Below are positions 1 through 13,900 of a DNA stretch of 64,000 nt, piece by piece. The stretch lies in the NCBI RefSeq assembly GCF_964355755.1, contig NC_092671.1, positions 8,505,001 through 8,569,000 on the forward strand, in the 5' to 3' direction. A model generated the notes under the pieces. It was not told where the DNA came from. It searched no databases and saw nothing but the letters and a program-made list of their open reading frames with translations. Positions within the stretch are counted from its first letter, which is position 1. Every line of letters begins with the position of its first letter. A program made the position numbers and the translations under genes. The DNA is from Antedon mediterranea (Eukaryota; Echinodermata; Crinoidea; Comatulida; Antedonidae).

Positions 1-3000
1 TAATGTATGAATATTCGTGTCGTTTCGACGATTCAAAGTATTTTTATGTTAAATCAACACTTCCTGGATAAGATGTCAAAAATGTCTTGCAAAATTTATT
101 ACTTTGAAGTATTGGTAATATTTTTATTTTAAACGCATGCCGAAATAACTTATGGTAAAAACATTACACATTTTTTTGTTCGTATATTTTAGAATAACAT
201 TCACGTGTCTTGAAATATGTTGTTAATAATGTTCTTGTTATGGAAATAATAATTGTCAGGTTGTTGAGGCAAACATCAGAGAATAATGTGCTTAGAATGG
301 TAGCGATTAAAATCTTAAAAGAGAATGTTTTCAATTTTAAACAATTAAAAATTCATCAATGAAATTAAAAGTTGTAAAAAATAACTTTTATCTTTTGATA
401 CTCAATATAATATCAATTATTATTTATAATATTTCTTTTTTTCCTCCAGGTACCCACACTTTACCTTGATTTTTACCTTTTTACTTTTTTTTCTTTACTG
501 TAGGCCTATTACATTAGGTAATGGGCCTAGGCCTGAGGAAAAGATTGTGTCGGCCTGAAGTGAGCGCCAGTAAAAATGGTTTTAAAATGTATACCTACAT
601 TATATAGTTACAATTTATTGAAATTGTTATTTATCGATAATATTGTAATTGATGTATGCTTATTCTAACATTAAGAAAACGACGGTATATGTTTTCGGTA
701 GTATTCAATTCAATTCAACTTTTATTTCAGACAATTGTCCATAATGGTATAATACATTACAAAAGTATATTCACTTTTACCATTTTTTCAATAATTACCA
801 TAATAATTGTTGTTTAGTTGTAAAAAATATATAATTTTTATGTAAAAAAATTAAAATCCAATTCAGCTTTAAAAACAAAATTTTCTCCAACTTTCGAAGG
901 AAGCATATTATAATGGCAGTTTAATAAAGTCTTTAGTTAGCCAAAAGGACATAATATTTATTTTCAAATTTAATATTGCTTTTATTTATATTGTATTATG
1001 TAATTCACAGTTTTTTAAAACAACAGTATCATATTTTAGAACAATAAAATAAATACCAAATATGGTTATTATTTTAGTATTTTGATACTCAACTTTTTTG
1101 TTTTACTTTTACTTAGGCCTATTTCTAATAATATAAGCGGTTGTATTTACTTTAGCTGTTATGGTATAAAGGTTATAGTGAAAATTACAATTATATTTTT
1201 TTTCTTCACCTTTTCAACACCACCAGTAATTTTTAATCATATTCGGACATGTAGTATCGAATTCTGAGGCTGCTTAGGTCTATCGAAGAGGCTAATTGAA
1301 AGTGACACCAGCCTGAACAGAACACAGTCGCAAAGTCATGTAGGTTTGCCCGTATTGGTTCTGTCACTTTTGTTCGAATCGGGGCTGACCGCGTTTTCAC
1401 GCTAATCTAATTTTTCGATTTTCAGGTACACAAGTTTGAAATTTCAAAAGGAAGATTTTCTCTCCTCGAATGGTCACGTGGTACCGTGAGTATGCTGTTA
1501 TGGGCGAAGTTTTTAATGAGATCATCTCGATATCTAGCTGTTGCTCACTTATTACCGGGTCGGCACTGAATAATAAAGTGAAGGTGACGATTGATAGACA
1601 TTGGGGCTAAATAATGACACATTTTTCATTTACCTGTTTGCCTATTAAATGTTAACACACCACAACCGCAGTTCAAACGAGAAAATGAAAAGTATTTAAT
1701 TTAATAAATGATTAAATCTTCAAGAGACTTTAAAAAAATGATCTACAATTTCATTGAGTATTTCATACAGGCCTATTATCTATATATTGTTTGAAATTAT
1801 GATTAAAAAAGGCTAGCAGTCTTAATTTATTAAATATGTATGCCTCAATTTGTTTTATTTTCTTATTTTTCAGCCTATAGAATTATGTCTGTTTCTCTAT
1901 TCTCTATTCTGAACTCTGATTGGTTGCGCATCGTTTCGCGTCGCTAAAGTAGACACAAATATGAATACACATGCGCATTAGCCATCGACTTTAATTCGCA
2001 CCTATACATTTTTACCTACTTTTTGAAAGTTTTAAAATATTATAAAACATAATATAACATATAAAAAAATGTGATTTATATGATTAAAAATGGATAAAAA
2101 CAAAATGTGGTTAAGTGAGGAAGTGTAGAAGTTCATCCTTCCAAAAAAAGTAAGTAAATAAATACAGAATCTCAATGTATTGGTGGAAAGAAGTTAGACT
2201 TTTCTGTTATTATAAAGATTTGTTTTGTAGTACCGGTAGTGAAAAAAAATATTTATCATTTATATTTAAAACATTTTGTCTGTCTAATAATTGTGTTTAT
2301 TTGTCTTATGGCATCTGCACTTCGATCTCTATGCCAACCAAAATAACATTTTTTAATTATTGGCTAACTTTTTACAAAATTTTAAGTGTTAGGATGTTTT
2401 AAACTACATCCATTATTAATTACTCCTGGACCTATTATTCACAATAAAGTTACAATAATATGAATTTCGTTATTTATTTAGGATTACAATTCAATTACAA
2501 AATAATGTTTTGTAGGCCCCTACATAGTAAAACTTTTTGTAACAGATATTTTAATATGCAAAATCTAATCTTTTCATATTATTGCTCATATAAAATATAT
2601 AAAATTAACAACAGAAATAACCTATGAACTAAATGTTACCTTTAAAAAAAATTAGCCTGTATACGTTTATTTTTCTTAATGATAATAAAATATAAATCAA
2701 TTAATGCAATTTAAAATAATTACATTAAGGTTTCAAAACAGTATTCTTACGATTAAAATATAATATTGTAAATTGTTATTGCGCAAAAGTTTAATTTTTT
2801 TACGACGCGATTCGTTAATTCTTTCCTTCATCGCTAATATGAAGCAATTATGAAATCATCTACTTTAGCAACGCTCCTACTTTAACCATTATTAATGCTA
2901 ACTCGCTAAAATCTCTCTAATTTCTGAGAATAAAAAATCCAGTAAAATGGACGCATGTGTTGTTTTATCATTTATCTTAGCAAGATATTTAAAAATCCTC

Positions 3001-5771
3001 TCCTGACATGTTTAGTGCTACTAGTTTCTTGAGTGACCTTGGATCTGTAATTAGAGAGACTTAAGGAGTAATACCTTTACAATTCACACTTGAAACTATG
3101 CAAACGTCGATTTCAACAGCGCCAGAAAAACTCATTTCGTAGCCGTCAATGTTGCTGTGGTGGAACTATATTAGTTTTAAAGCTTCCGAAAGGTTTGCTT
3201 CAACGAGCAACACGGGAGCAATCCAATATTTTCTGTACTTTGGATTGCGACACTAAAAGCATAGCATGAAAACTACGATTATCTTAAGCTGTTGCAACTA
3301 GTGTCGAGTTAGAATAATGAAGGTGTAATCAGTGAATAACTTCTAATGTGATTTACAATCTCGATTAGTTATTGTCATTTAAGAAAAATGACTACACCCA
3401 TGGCATATTACTGGATCAGCTTCTGATTTTTTTTCCAATGCTCATACATAAATGTGATATTACATTCGAGTTAGTTTCGATCCAGTAAGTAGTATGCGTA
3501 ATGCGCACAATATTACCGTTTGAGTACAGTACGTTTAAAGGAAAATTTATGATTTTTAAAACTTGCGTCACGAGAAGATTTAAGAAAATCCACAAATGCC
3601 CACGCTTGCTTGACATGTAATCTTGACATGTAATTTTTAAGTAAAGTATTTCCGATTTGAAATGTATCATGAAAAGCTCTTTGGTGTATGATATATATAA
3701 ATACTAATAGGCCTAGTCGACATATAAATAGTTTTATAGGTTGCATGAAAGTTGGTTACTTTATTGAATTATGTAGGCCTACTTGTAGAAAACAAAATAC
3801 TAAATGAGATGCCAAATCACGCAATAACGTTATTGAAGTGGGCCTCACCAAGGCATCATACCTAAATCGACCTATTAAAAATGGAGGACGTTTATAAATA
3901 TAAATTTCTTAGAGAAACAGAAATTGTCTTTAAAAATCCTTGACACAGACAACAAAATGCCTATTTTACAGTAAAATATGGACAAAGGCGTAAGTTCATA
4001 CAATTCCAGCTTAAGTAGAACCGACGAATGTGAGGATAGTATTTCGATAAGTAGAAAAATATAATTAGGATACATAAAATATATTAATATACAATTATTA
4101 TTATTATCTCATAGGGCATCTACTCACATAATTATTATTGAGCCGATCCTGTCCTACATCAAGACCCTTGCTGATGGACTGTCCATTGACAAACACTACT
4201 AATAATAGTGCTACAGTACAGATGAAGAAATAATATTTAAATGAGACTGGTTGCATGAGTAAAAATTATTCATGTTGAAAATTACGTAGTTAAAGAATTT
4301 TTTGTTCAGATATTCATTTTACTCATTTAAATATTAAGGTTACATTCATTGCTAGCTTATTATGAAGTTAAACGTAGCGGATTAAAACCCACATTGAAAC
4401 CCCGTTTGTAGTGAGGTAGCGTAAAGTATATACTCTAACCACCTGTACATGGTTGTGGGATATTATTTAAATAAGTAGGCTAACGACAGTAAAAAGTCAT
4501 CATAATTAATAATAAGTTATCAGTATTAACTGTATTATTATATTAATACTGCACTAAACTATTTTATATTCATTGAATTGAGATATTTTTACTACAATGA
4601 TGATGTTTGGTAAGGTGACCCGTGAATCCAAGTTAATAATAAATATTAGAGAGAGAGGGAGATATTATTATGACTTGTTTCCTGTTCATGCAAATTTATA
4701 ACACTGTCAGTTGTATACAACTTTTATGATCCACTTGGAAGTTTATAAAAACGATGACATTACATCAAACTGTATTTTGGACCAACCTGTAACGACGTTG
4801 TAGGCTGAAACCTGTTCTTTTCAGATCATTTTTTAAATGTGTTAATAAAGCTTAAAAACGAATAAATAGGCCTACCAACTACCATGGTGAATTTGTTTTA
4901 ACAAGGTCGTGAACTAATGTCTCATCTCAAAATGCGAATTGGAACGAAATAATTATTCTTTCTAATCTGGCAGATAAACAAGTTACAGTTAGGCCTACAT
5001 AAAAGAATAACATAAATAATAAAATAATGTTAATAATTACAGTACAGTATTCGGATAAGGAAACTTGGTGCACTGGAAATTAAAAATTAAGTTACATGTA
5101 GTAGACTGTGTTGAAAAGACCTTTGTTATAGGCTGCGTGACTCGCAAACCTCCATCCACACTTTTACGGGAGGATTTGGAAAAGTTAACAATCCTGCGCA
5201 TCTTTTGGCCTATAGCACATTACATATAAATTTATTCTTGGAGTATTGAAAAGTGTTATAAAAGCACCCGATTCTGCTACTGTCAATAGGTATGTATCTG
5301 TATTCAGTCTTGTTGAACTATTTTATTTTTCCCGTTCGTTTTAAACATTGATATTAATCTACCGCAACAAGCAAGTGTGAAGAAGATCATTAGATCTGTT
5401 TACACAGAAGATAAAGTCTCGTGTACTTTTAGCCTACTTCCTCTGACCAAGCTCTGACATAATGTAAAGCAATTTAAGTTATTAAATCGCGCTGAAAAGA
5501 GCCTAAAGGAATAGATGATAGAAGAGCGACTTAATAATATATCATCAAGTATTTATAACGTGTAAATCTTCGTCTAATATGGTGAATTTTTAAGAAAAAT
5601 TCGGTTTATAGTAAGCTCTGAAACTAAACATTTTTTAAATTAACGCCACACAAAAGTACCGTACCGTAATGCACTATTTTTAGTTTATGTTGATTAATAA
5701 CAAATTACATAGGCCTAACAGTGGATTCAATTCAATGCGGCAATTCATTACCTGTAGGCCTATGTGTTTTT

Positions 5772-5774
<3 letters not shown>
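1..5774. other. AT-rich intergenic DNA without a recognised gene
   Basis: Both strands were read. Open frames are short, AT-rich and show no domain or splice-consistent exon chain. A somewhat GC-richer stretch at about 1260-1600 contains nothing I recognise. Scattered TAGGCC words occur. An inverted LINE-type tail near 704 is listed separately. Confidence 0.6.
704..790 (-). repeat. LINE/SINE-type 3' tail, inverted
   Basis: The text ATTCAATTCAATTCAACTTT followed by a TTATTT run looks like the reverse complement of the A-rich tail of a non-LTR retrotransposon. A similar tail lies at 60.7 kb. Only the 3' end remains and the family is not identified. Confidence 0.35.

Positions 5775-5808
<34 letters not shown>
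5775..5808. repeat. (AT)n microsatellite
   Basis: An uninterrupted AT dinucleotide run of about 34 bases. Confidence 0.9.
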
Positions 5809-5810
<2 letters not shown>

Positions 5811-6135
5811 TAAGTGAATAAGGCCTTAACCCTTAAACAAAACATTATTGACAACAACATGAAACAGAAGCTACATCATGTAGACACTTTTTGTAATGTT
5901 TTTGTTTTGAGTTCGTGTTGTGTTCGTTGGATATTGTGCTCCGCCAAACAGAGCAAACAGAATTTCCATGTTTTTTTCTTAAAACAAATGACAATAAATG
6001 ATACTTGACTTGATACTTTACTTGAATATGTTGCCTTATAATAATTATGGACTATAGATAACAGTTATGTTTATAGAGAATATCAATATAGGCCTAAGTG
6101 AATTATGTCAGGCCTGGAATGGTTATATAATAATA

Positions 6136-6964
6136 GGGCCTGTTTCTGCTGCAACTGCTCAAAATACGGTATAAAAATACGGTATAAAATACGGTATTTT
6201 TTATACCGTATTTTTTAGTACCCCGTTTCTGCTAACAATACTTCTTGGGTGGTCGTGTTAAATTTCATCTTTTTTACCCAAATTGCCATTCATTTATTTG
6301 ATCGATAATTAAAAGTCGCAATAAAGGAAGTTTTACGTCTCACTTTCAACAGCCTAGCCCTAGTGATAGAGATGTTGTGAGAGCACAGAAAACATCGTAA
6401 TGGGGACAATTAATTCGTTCCCTCCCCGAGTTATTGTATTTTGCAATGTTGTACTGCTTTCGCAGGCTCTTCAGCTTTGAGTTTACTTGCTTTGGAGACA
6501 AGTTTATTCCATACTCCTGCTTTATTTTTTTAGAAATGTCTTTATAAATGTGGTTGTCCCTTTTATTACCTTTTAGTTGGTCAGACATTTTAGCTTCCCC
6601 ACACACATTTATTTAGTAAAACTGTGACGTATTCGCTCCACATTTTCGCCGAATATATCTATAGGCCTACATGTGTGTAAAGCAGCTAACAGCGACAGAA
6701 AATAAAAACACGAATGGTGACCTTTTGTCATGGAAAAAAAAAATACGGTATTTTTTATTGGCAGCAGAAACGGGTACAAAAAATACGGTATAAATTTGTA
6801 AATACCGTATTTTATCCACAAATTTTGTGGGGAAAATACGGTATACAAAATACGGTATATTTTTTATGAGCGCAGTTTCTGCTGCCAAAAATATACCGTA
6901 TATATACGGTATTCAAAAAATACCGTATAATATACGGTATTTAGTTGGCAGCAGAAACAGGGCC
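6136..6964 (-). mobile_element. Harbinger-like non-autonomous DNA transposon
   Basis: The element is bounded by inverted repeats GGGCCTGTTTCTGCTGC (left) and GGCCCTGTTTCTGCTGC (reverse complement of the right end), one mismatch in 17. It is flanked on both sides by ATA, consistent with a 3-bp target duplication. Subterminal DNA on both sides is filled with direct and inverted copies of ATACGGTAT, likely transposase or Myb-protein binding sites. Inside is a minus-strand Myb/SANT-like ORF. A short duplication plus a Myb/SANT accessory gene is the known arrangement of PIF/Harbinger elements, and no transposase remains. The superfamily call is inference; the element boundaries are seen directly. 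Confidence 0.7.
6346..6643 (-). pseudogene. Myb/SANT-like ORF of the Harbinger-like element, frameshifted
   Basis: An ATG at 6643 opens a frame beginning MWSEYVTVLL, the start of a Myb/SANT-like (trihelix, Myb_DNA-bind_4 type) domain. The frame breaks near 6610 and resumes in another frame containing HIYKDISKKIKQEYG and then VNSKLKSLRKQYNIAK, ending at a stop at 6346. The order W-x-E-x(3)-LL, then a VY/IY-x-x-I helix, then K-L-K-x-L-R-x-x-Y matches the domain family. In Harbinger transposons such a protein helps import and position the transposase. The frameshift suggests this copy is dead. The same domain family makes up the seven-domain gene at 29.9-35.9 kb. Confidence 0.65.
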
Positions 6965-7458
6965 ATAGTGGTTTAAGGTTGAGAGAGATGATTTATTGCT
7001 AATCGACATTGGATGCTTATATTTTTCAATGAAGGCTGGAATGTTATAATTTATTTATTATTTGTTTTTTATCCGTTTAGGTTAGCGACACTAGGTATAA
7101 GTAATCGCTCAGATGTGAATAATGACCCTTGACCTATTAATATTATTATTGAAGTCCCTCTTGGTTTATACTGTTCAAACTGAAAGACGCTAAGAAAGTT
7201 GATGAAGTTTATTAACAACTTTCCCAAGAGAAATTAGAACATAATCTTCTGTTTATTTTAAATTCCAAGAAACTTTAGAGAAATGTTTTACCTTTTCAAT
7301 TTTTTTTTTAACTTGTTGTTTAATTGGGTGTTATATCTAAAAGACGATGGAACATTGGCAACCTAAGGAACAAAACAAACGAGTTTTCTTTCTTTATTTT
7401 CATTCTTTTTCACTTTTATCGGTAATTTAAAAATAGATCGGAAGTAATGTGTTATAAC
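6965..7458. other. Intergenic, nothing recognised
   Basis: AT-rich DNA with no coding signal and no clear repeat boundary. Confidence 0.5.
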
Positions 7459-7604
7459 ATAAAGCTCTGCCTACACTATAACAATTTATGTAGCCAAAAA
7501 AAAAATTGAAGTGACCATAATATACACATGATGATGTCATATCACTACCACATTTGGGTATATCACAACCATATTTAGGCATATCACAGCTTAGTGCACA
7601 TTCG
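7459..7604 (-). mobile_element. MITE family 1, diverged copy
   Basis: It starts with AAAGCTCTGCCTACACTATA and contains inverted versions of the family core ATATGGTAGTGATATGAC. The right end is eroded. Family 1 is a short element whose ends read AAGCTCTGTCTACACTATCA and its complement. Confidence 0.55.
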
Positions 7605-9837
7605 GTTGCCTATTTTGAGCAGATCAGTAGCTCTTATTCGAGTATCACTGCGATGAGAGTGACCAGTCGAATACTGTTATCTAACTTTATTCGATTGTTA
7701 ATTAACTTTTTAACATTATTTTAAAGAATACACTCAGTGATGTCCACAAAAAAACTTTTCCTCTTTCAAAAAAATATATTTGTTAATCTAGCATTATTAA
7801 GGTATAAATAATAAGTTATAATAATAATAGTTATATGAGTTTTTACGTTTTAAACCTCAATTTACAAGTATTTCTAGTTTGCATCTTGCATCGTAGGCCG
7901 ATGCTATCCCATTGGCAAGACGTCAGCGGAGGAAATGTCAATATTTTGCCACAGGCACCATAGTGTTGGCTCAGGTGAAGTTTGTGATATATTGTATCCA
8001 AAGAAAACACAGTAAAATGGCCAATGAAGACTTAACCTTAAACGAAACTACAGATGCTAGAAAGGAAGTAGTTAGCAATTTTTGATACCTGGGATTTAGA
8101 TTATCCCCTCAGGGCAAATATTTTGCTTCGATTGTTTGCTTTTTAGCGCTTGATTACAAATAAAATAAAAGTTTGTTTTGCTCATTATAGCCATGTTTCC
8201 CCAGAGGGCGAGAAACCTCGGGTGCAAAGCTATTTTGATTACTGCAAGGTGAAAGACAAGCTTCGTACATGTATCTGTTTGATAGCCGCATTAAAGTTTG
8301 TTGAATGAAAATCATTAATTAAAAGTATTTTCATTAGATTTATATGTTGATTTACTGTTTACTTAAGTAAGAACATTAAATATCAATTAGATGGAGTCTG
8401 TCTCGGGTAATCCTTCAACAACTTAACAACAGACTGTGTATCAACACAATGAATCGCAATGCACCGAATATTGCAGCACAACCACGGTGTAGGCCTAATC
8501 ATAAGTAAAATCACAATGTTTTAAATCATTTTAACCGCATCATTATCGTATAGTGAATTAATTACTCGTTTATTCACTAAATAGTAATAATAATTTTATT
8601 GTAGAACCCTTCTTTAGGACTTCCATATACAAGGCTCATCCGTCTTATAATACATAGCATATTTTCCCTTTAAATAAACGAGAGTCAATCTATGTTAACA
8701 CTGCAATATACGGATCTCCCCTATTCAACATAGGCCTACTGTATAACACATAAGCTAAACATGACCTTTGTAACCTTATAATAAGTGCATTAAAAATAAA
8801 TAATTAAGGGAGGTAAGTTCACAGTACATCAGTGGTACTCTTGATTATTGGTCAGTATTGTAAAAAAAGTTTATATATTCTTAAATTGAAGAGGGCGCTG
8901 CTTAATGAAAACGACACACGTCTTCGCCGGAATGTGTTAAATTATTGAAAATAATATACTTATTATTAAAAATAATACTTATTATTGAAAATAACACTTA
9001 TTATTGGAAATAATTATTATTGAAATATCAGTTATTGAAATAAATGTTTCGAAGTATTTTCATCTAATATTTGATTTGTGTTTTTACTGCAATTGTTGTT
9101 GCAATATTATTCGATGAAAAATGTATTATCTATTTTTTCATCAATGTTGTTTTAATTAATAATAATACAAACACTTGAGAAAGTTTACAAGAGAACGTTA
9201 ATTCAAATTCCAAACGAGTTTAGAACGAAAGGTGGTTTCTTATAGAATGTATGTTTACCACAAATCTTGGCATTCTAAAGAACAATAAAATAAAGAAAAG
9301 CCGCAAATATCATCCCTGGATACACTTTCAAACATAATGTGTTTGAATCTGCAGATACGAAAAATACCAATTCCAATATTAAAACGGCTAAATGTTATCA
9401 CTACAACAATCAAAATGATAACAGTGCTTAAATGAGTCCCAGAGTGAAAATTATGAGGCACAATTTCACTAGATTAACAGCAAAATGAAGGTCTAATTTC
9501 TAAAGAGGAAAAATGTACCGTCTTACATGGGTCACGTGATGTTACATTTAAAATTATAGAATGTCGTCATGAGTCTACTTATCAGATATTACTGAAAGCA
9601 TCACGTGACATGTATAGACATTATTAGGTGACATTAGAAAATGCAGCACTCAAGTCAGTGGGTGATCACTTCTAACAAATGTTTAATGATAATAATAATT
9701 GATGGAGATGAAAAAGAATGACAATGGTTATAATGGTTATAATGATTATACAGTATTAACAACTGTACCCCTAACAACGTAAGAAACAACAACAAGATGA
9801 TAAACAAAATAGTTTAGAAAGGAACAGTATCTTCAAG
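7605..9837. other. Intergenic with TTATTATTGAAAATAA microsatellite
   Basis: There is no supported gene. At 8940-9035 a degenerate run of TTATTATTGAAAATAA-type units forms a low-complexity patch. Elsewhere I see only AT-rich DNA. Confidence 0.5.
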
Positions 9838-9962
9838 TTAAGCTCTGTCTACACTAGTACACAAGTAATGTGCCCAAATATGGTAGTGGTATGCCCAAAT
9901 ATGGTAGTGATATGACACCATCATGGGGACATAACATTTTTTTTGTTACAATTAAATATACT
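9838..9962 (+). mobile_element. MITE family 1 copy
   Basis: It begins AAGCTCTGTCTACACTAG and carries two copies of the core AAATATGGTAGTG. The right inverted end is missing. About a dozen bases in front of it (TATCTTCAAGTT) also precede the copy at 10.79 kb, so the two may derive from one longer unit. Confidence 0.65.
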
Positions 9963-10787
9963 AGTTATGTAGGTCTAATTTATAGGCCTAATGTGTGGCG
10001 TACCTTTATAGCAGTGTAATTTTTCTACATTCTGTATTTTATTGTGAGAAAAATTAAATGCGGTGGTGATCATGAATGATGATATATGATGATTACGATA
10101 ATGATAACGATGATAATTGTGTACAAGACGTGGTTTCAAGGAAAGTCCGTTCTTTCTTCGTAAAATGTTAGTGGTTCAACCACACCTTAAGCCTACTATA
10201 CTCCAAAGAATGGAACAATTTAAGGACAAAAAAATCTATTAAAAAAAATTAAAACCATCCTCAATAACATTTTTAAATATATTGAATCTGGCGGTGCGTG
10301 CGAGGGAACACCACATTTTTAATGAATTGAAATTGGATATGTGATCTGGCAGCAAATCTGAGGTATCTCTGTGCCTAGAGGCTCAGCAAAATTTCAATGG
10401 AAAACTTCCTTTTTGAATAATGTCCTAATATATGTACTGTATAACTAGCTTAGTAGGTTTTGACAGCTTTTGGGTATATTAATAATAGGGCAGGGCGCTT
10501 TCCCTAGACTACCTTAATTCAAGGTTGACAAATTTGGCAAAAATATCTCATTCGATGAGTTTTGGCCAATTGTTCCGTGACTCTGCAATTTCGAGTTTAA
10601 ATATTGATACTAAATATGTATAATTAAATTATGATGTAAAATTCATTGTGTTGAAATTCATGTATGACAAGCAATGCATTAAGCTGTACTGTATTTTGAA
10701 TTTCACACATATAGTTTAATGTATACAGTACCGCAGTATTATATTGAAATGAAATATTGTTATATCCAACAATTGCAGTGATATCTT

Positions 10788-10940
10788 CAAGTTAAGCTCT
10801 GTCTACACCATCAAACTAGTCCAATAAAAGTGTGATGTGCCCAAGTATGGTAGTTATATGACCAAATATGGTAGTGAAATTACGTCATCATATATGGGCA
10901 CATCACATTTTGTTGTCACGTTTGTGATAGACAGAGTTTT
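10788..10940 (+). mobile_element. MITE family 1 copy
   Basis: The left end is AAGCTCTGTCTACACCATCA. The body carries two ATGGTAGT words and the palindrome-like ATATATGGGCACATCACAT. The right end is GATAGACAGAGTTTTG, a diverged complement of the left end. Confidence 0.7.
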
Positions 10941-13900
10941 GCAGCTAAACCAAACGACAGAATAACAATTAACAAAATGAAAAAGTACATAATATATGTA
11001 ATATTTCAATTTTTTTACATTATATCATGTAGGCCTAGGCCTATATTCATTTTTTTTTAAATATCAAAACCAAGTATTTTTAATTTCTTAACTACTACTA
11101 TTCGTAGTTAATTATTAATTCAATTTTTATAATGCAACACCGTTGAGCGTTGTTTATAAGATCGCTTGGTGACATAATACCTGCTGAGACTATGTTTCAA
11201 ATATGCAACAAGATGGCTGCCTGACATACTGTACCATACTCGCCCTAGTTATTATAAACTTTATATGAGTTATAGTTATTGGGTTAAGAATACTTGTTCT
11301 TGGTTTGTTAAACTAAAAGTTTAATTTAATAGGAGTGTACCACCGTATACCGCTGTAATGATACATTGTCTGTATGTGAACATAAATATATTTCAATTCA
11401 ATAATCCTTTAGATTTAAAACATTTCAATAAATTGAGTGGTATGTATGCCACTGATTATTTAATTAAATTGATTAGGCCTAATATAAATAATAATGGTTG
11501 GATCTCTATGTTTACACGAACGAAATACTATGCTATTCTTAATATTTAAATTGTTTTTATATAGTCTAATAAATAGGTTATGTTTTTCACGAACTCGGGG
11601 TTTTGGCGAACTCATGTTTTTTTATCTTCTACGCTGTGAATAAAATACAGATTTGTATTGAAACAAATAAATAAATAATTTCAAAAAGAAATATTAATAT
11701 AGAAAATGTCTATACAGTTATGCCTAATGTCTAATAGACAGTATGCATATCATAGTAAGATGATTGAGTAGGCCTATGTTTCGAATATAACTACGGTTTG
11801 CATCATAGAACGATCGTCGACGAATATTATTCAATGTTGATAGACCTACACAATACCGTAATGTTAATATACATCATTGACGAATTTGTTTATAAGATTA
11901 TACTTAAATAATTCCTCCATGATTTAATATGGAATATTGCAATTTAAATATTCGACTCATTTGAGTTTCCATGAATGAAGTAAATATATTGAATTCTCGG
12001 TATACATTTCGTGACGCTATTCGGAAATAAGGCCATTTTGTGGACATCTGGAATAAAATTCTATACGTTTTCTTATAGGTATCTTTATTTACGTAATATA
12101 AGTCTTTGTTTGAAGATTGTCTCTTCCACATTCATCAGCTTGTTAGTTTAAATATTTCTACATTATCTAGAGGAATCTTTGGCTTGATTTTTACGTCAAA
12201 GAAACAGTGAATCCGTTGGAAGCCGACATTTCCCGCTGAAGCACTCGGTCGGTAGATAGCAACCTTATACCAGGCCAGTTTGCCTCTCTCAATCCCGAAA
12301 CATGCGATAATAATTACGAAATTACGTTGTAATTTAATCATACACCGGACAGGATTGCGTTGGCAGAGATACCTCCATGGGTAGCTCGTTGATAATTCGA
12401 CAAATTCAATACAGTGTTTGCTCACCGGTAAAGCGAATCAAGTGCGAAGTCTGTGGGCCTTAGTGCAGCACGACAACCCGCTGGAAAAGAAGACGTGAAG
12501 CGTCCGCGATGACAACACTGGTCGCGGAAACTAGGCCGTGACTACCGTCAAACTAAATAGAAAAATTAGAAATTTGAGGTTGGATCAGTTTGATTGAAAC
12601 ACTAGTTCTCGTGTTGCTGTCAACATTTTTCATATCAATATTCAATTGTGTATTATATTTCTTATTATATATACTTCATTACCACCTTGACCTTGACTTT
12701 CAAATTCGTTATACTACCTAACTAACTGCCTGAAACATAACACCATATCCGTTTCTTTAGCTTAGATTTAGGTCCGCCAAGGTCACAAGACTATTTTTGA
12801 AGCCGGGGAGCCCCTGGCGTTACTACGACTGCGTGCACAGTAGAAAGTGCAAAGGCATGCAAGGAAAAATTATCTTGAAAATCACAACATTTACGAACAT
12901 ATCCAATTACAGCTTACTGAAAATGATTCGACTGAAATTCTACGCGCGGACTATGATTACTAATTACGGAACGATAGCGTCGAGTACGGAGTGTCGCACG
13001 CGACTCGGTGTTGGAGACCGTTGCCAAAACTCAATCATAACCAGGGAGGTGGTGTTCAAAGCCGCCGATATTTGGCCAGTCAATTAAGGTCATTAGGCGT
13101 CTACCTGCGTCAGTGTACAACCCCTCTATGCTAGAGAACTCGATAGTCAGCGTCAACTATGCTATTATTAGGCTCGCCATGCGGTGTGTTTTTGCTTATG
13201 TGTGGCTCGATTTTTGTAATGCCATTTTTAATGATAGGGTAAAGGGCAAATACACGATAGGAGACAATATTCTGCGCGAATTTCACCCGCCTTTTTTGTT
13301 TACAAAGGTGCATGGGTGCGTTAGCTTGGTGACCACGCGGTATGACGACCCATGGAACGTCAACCGTTGACCAACAAGTGCGCTTTGCAACTTTTCAATT
13401 ACTACCGTTTATAACAATCGAGTTCGGATTCGCGTTGGCTAATTACGACAAATTAGATAATTACAAACGAAATTCTTGTTCAATTATAAATTTGATAACC
13501 GAAAACAACTTTCAAAATTCGTCAAACATCATCAACAGATTCCAAATCACCTAGGTCTACAAACCACTAATTTTCAAAACAGATGAAACAAAACTCAACA
13601 ACAAAATATATTTTATAATTCATTATTGGTACAAAAAACTGCGCGGAGGTACAATTTCATGGCACGTCATAACAAAGTCGTTAGAAACTGCTTAAGTCAG
13701 TTACAATAAAATATAATAATAATAAATATATTTATTTCCACAAATAATAGAGCAAAATACAGACATTAGGTCTATAAATATACAACCGATAATGAACATA
13801 ATTAATTCAAGAAAAGAAATAAGTGGAAAAGGGACGCCGCAGCAAGTAAGCTTTAAATTGGGCACCCCTCTCCCCTATTAGTAGGAAAAAAAACACAACT

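Noticed and set aside
12135-13554. Several 60-96 codon frames in the GC-richer patch
   Set aside because: No domain, no splice-linked chain, poor starts; only the base composition is notable.
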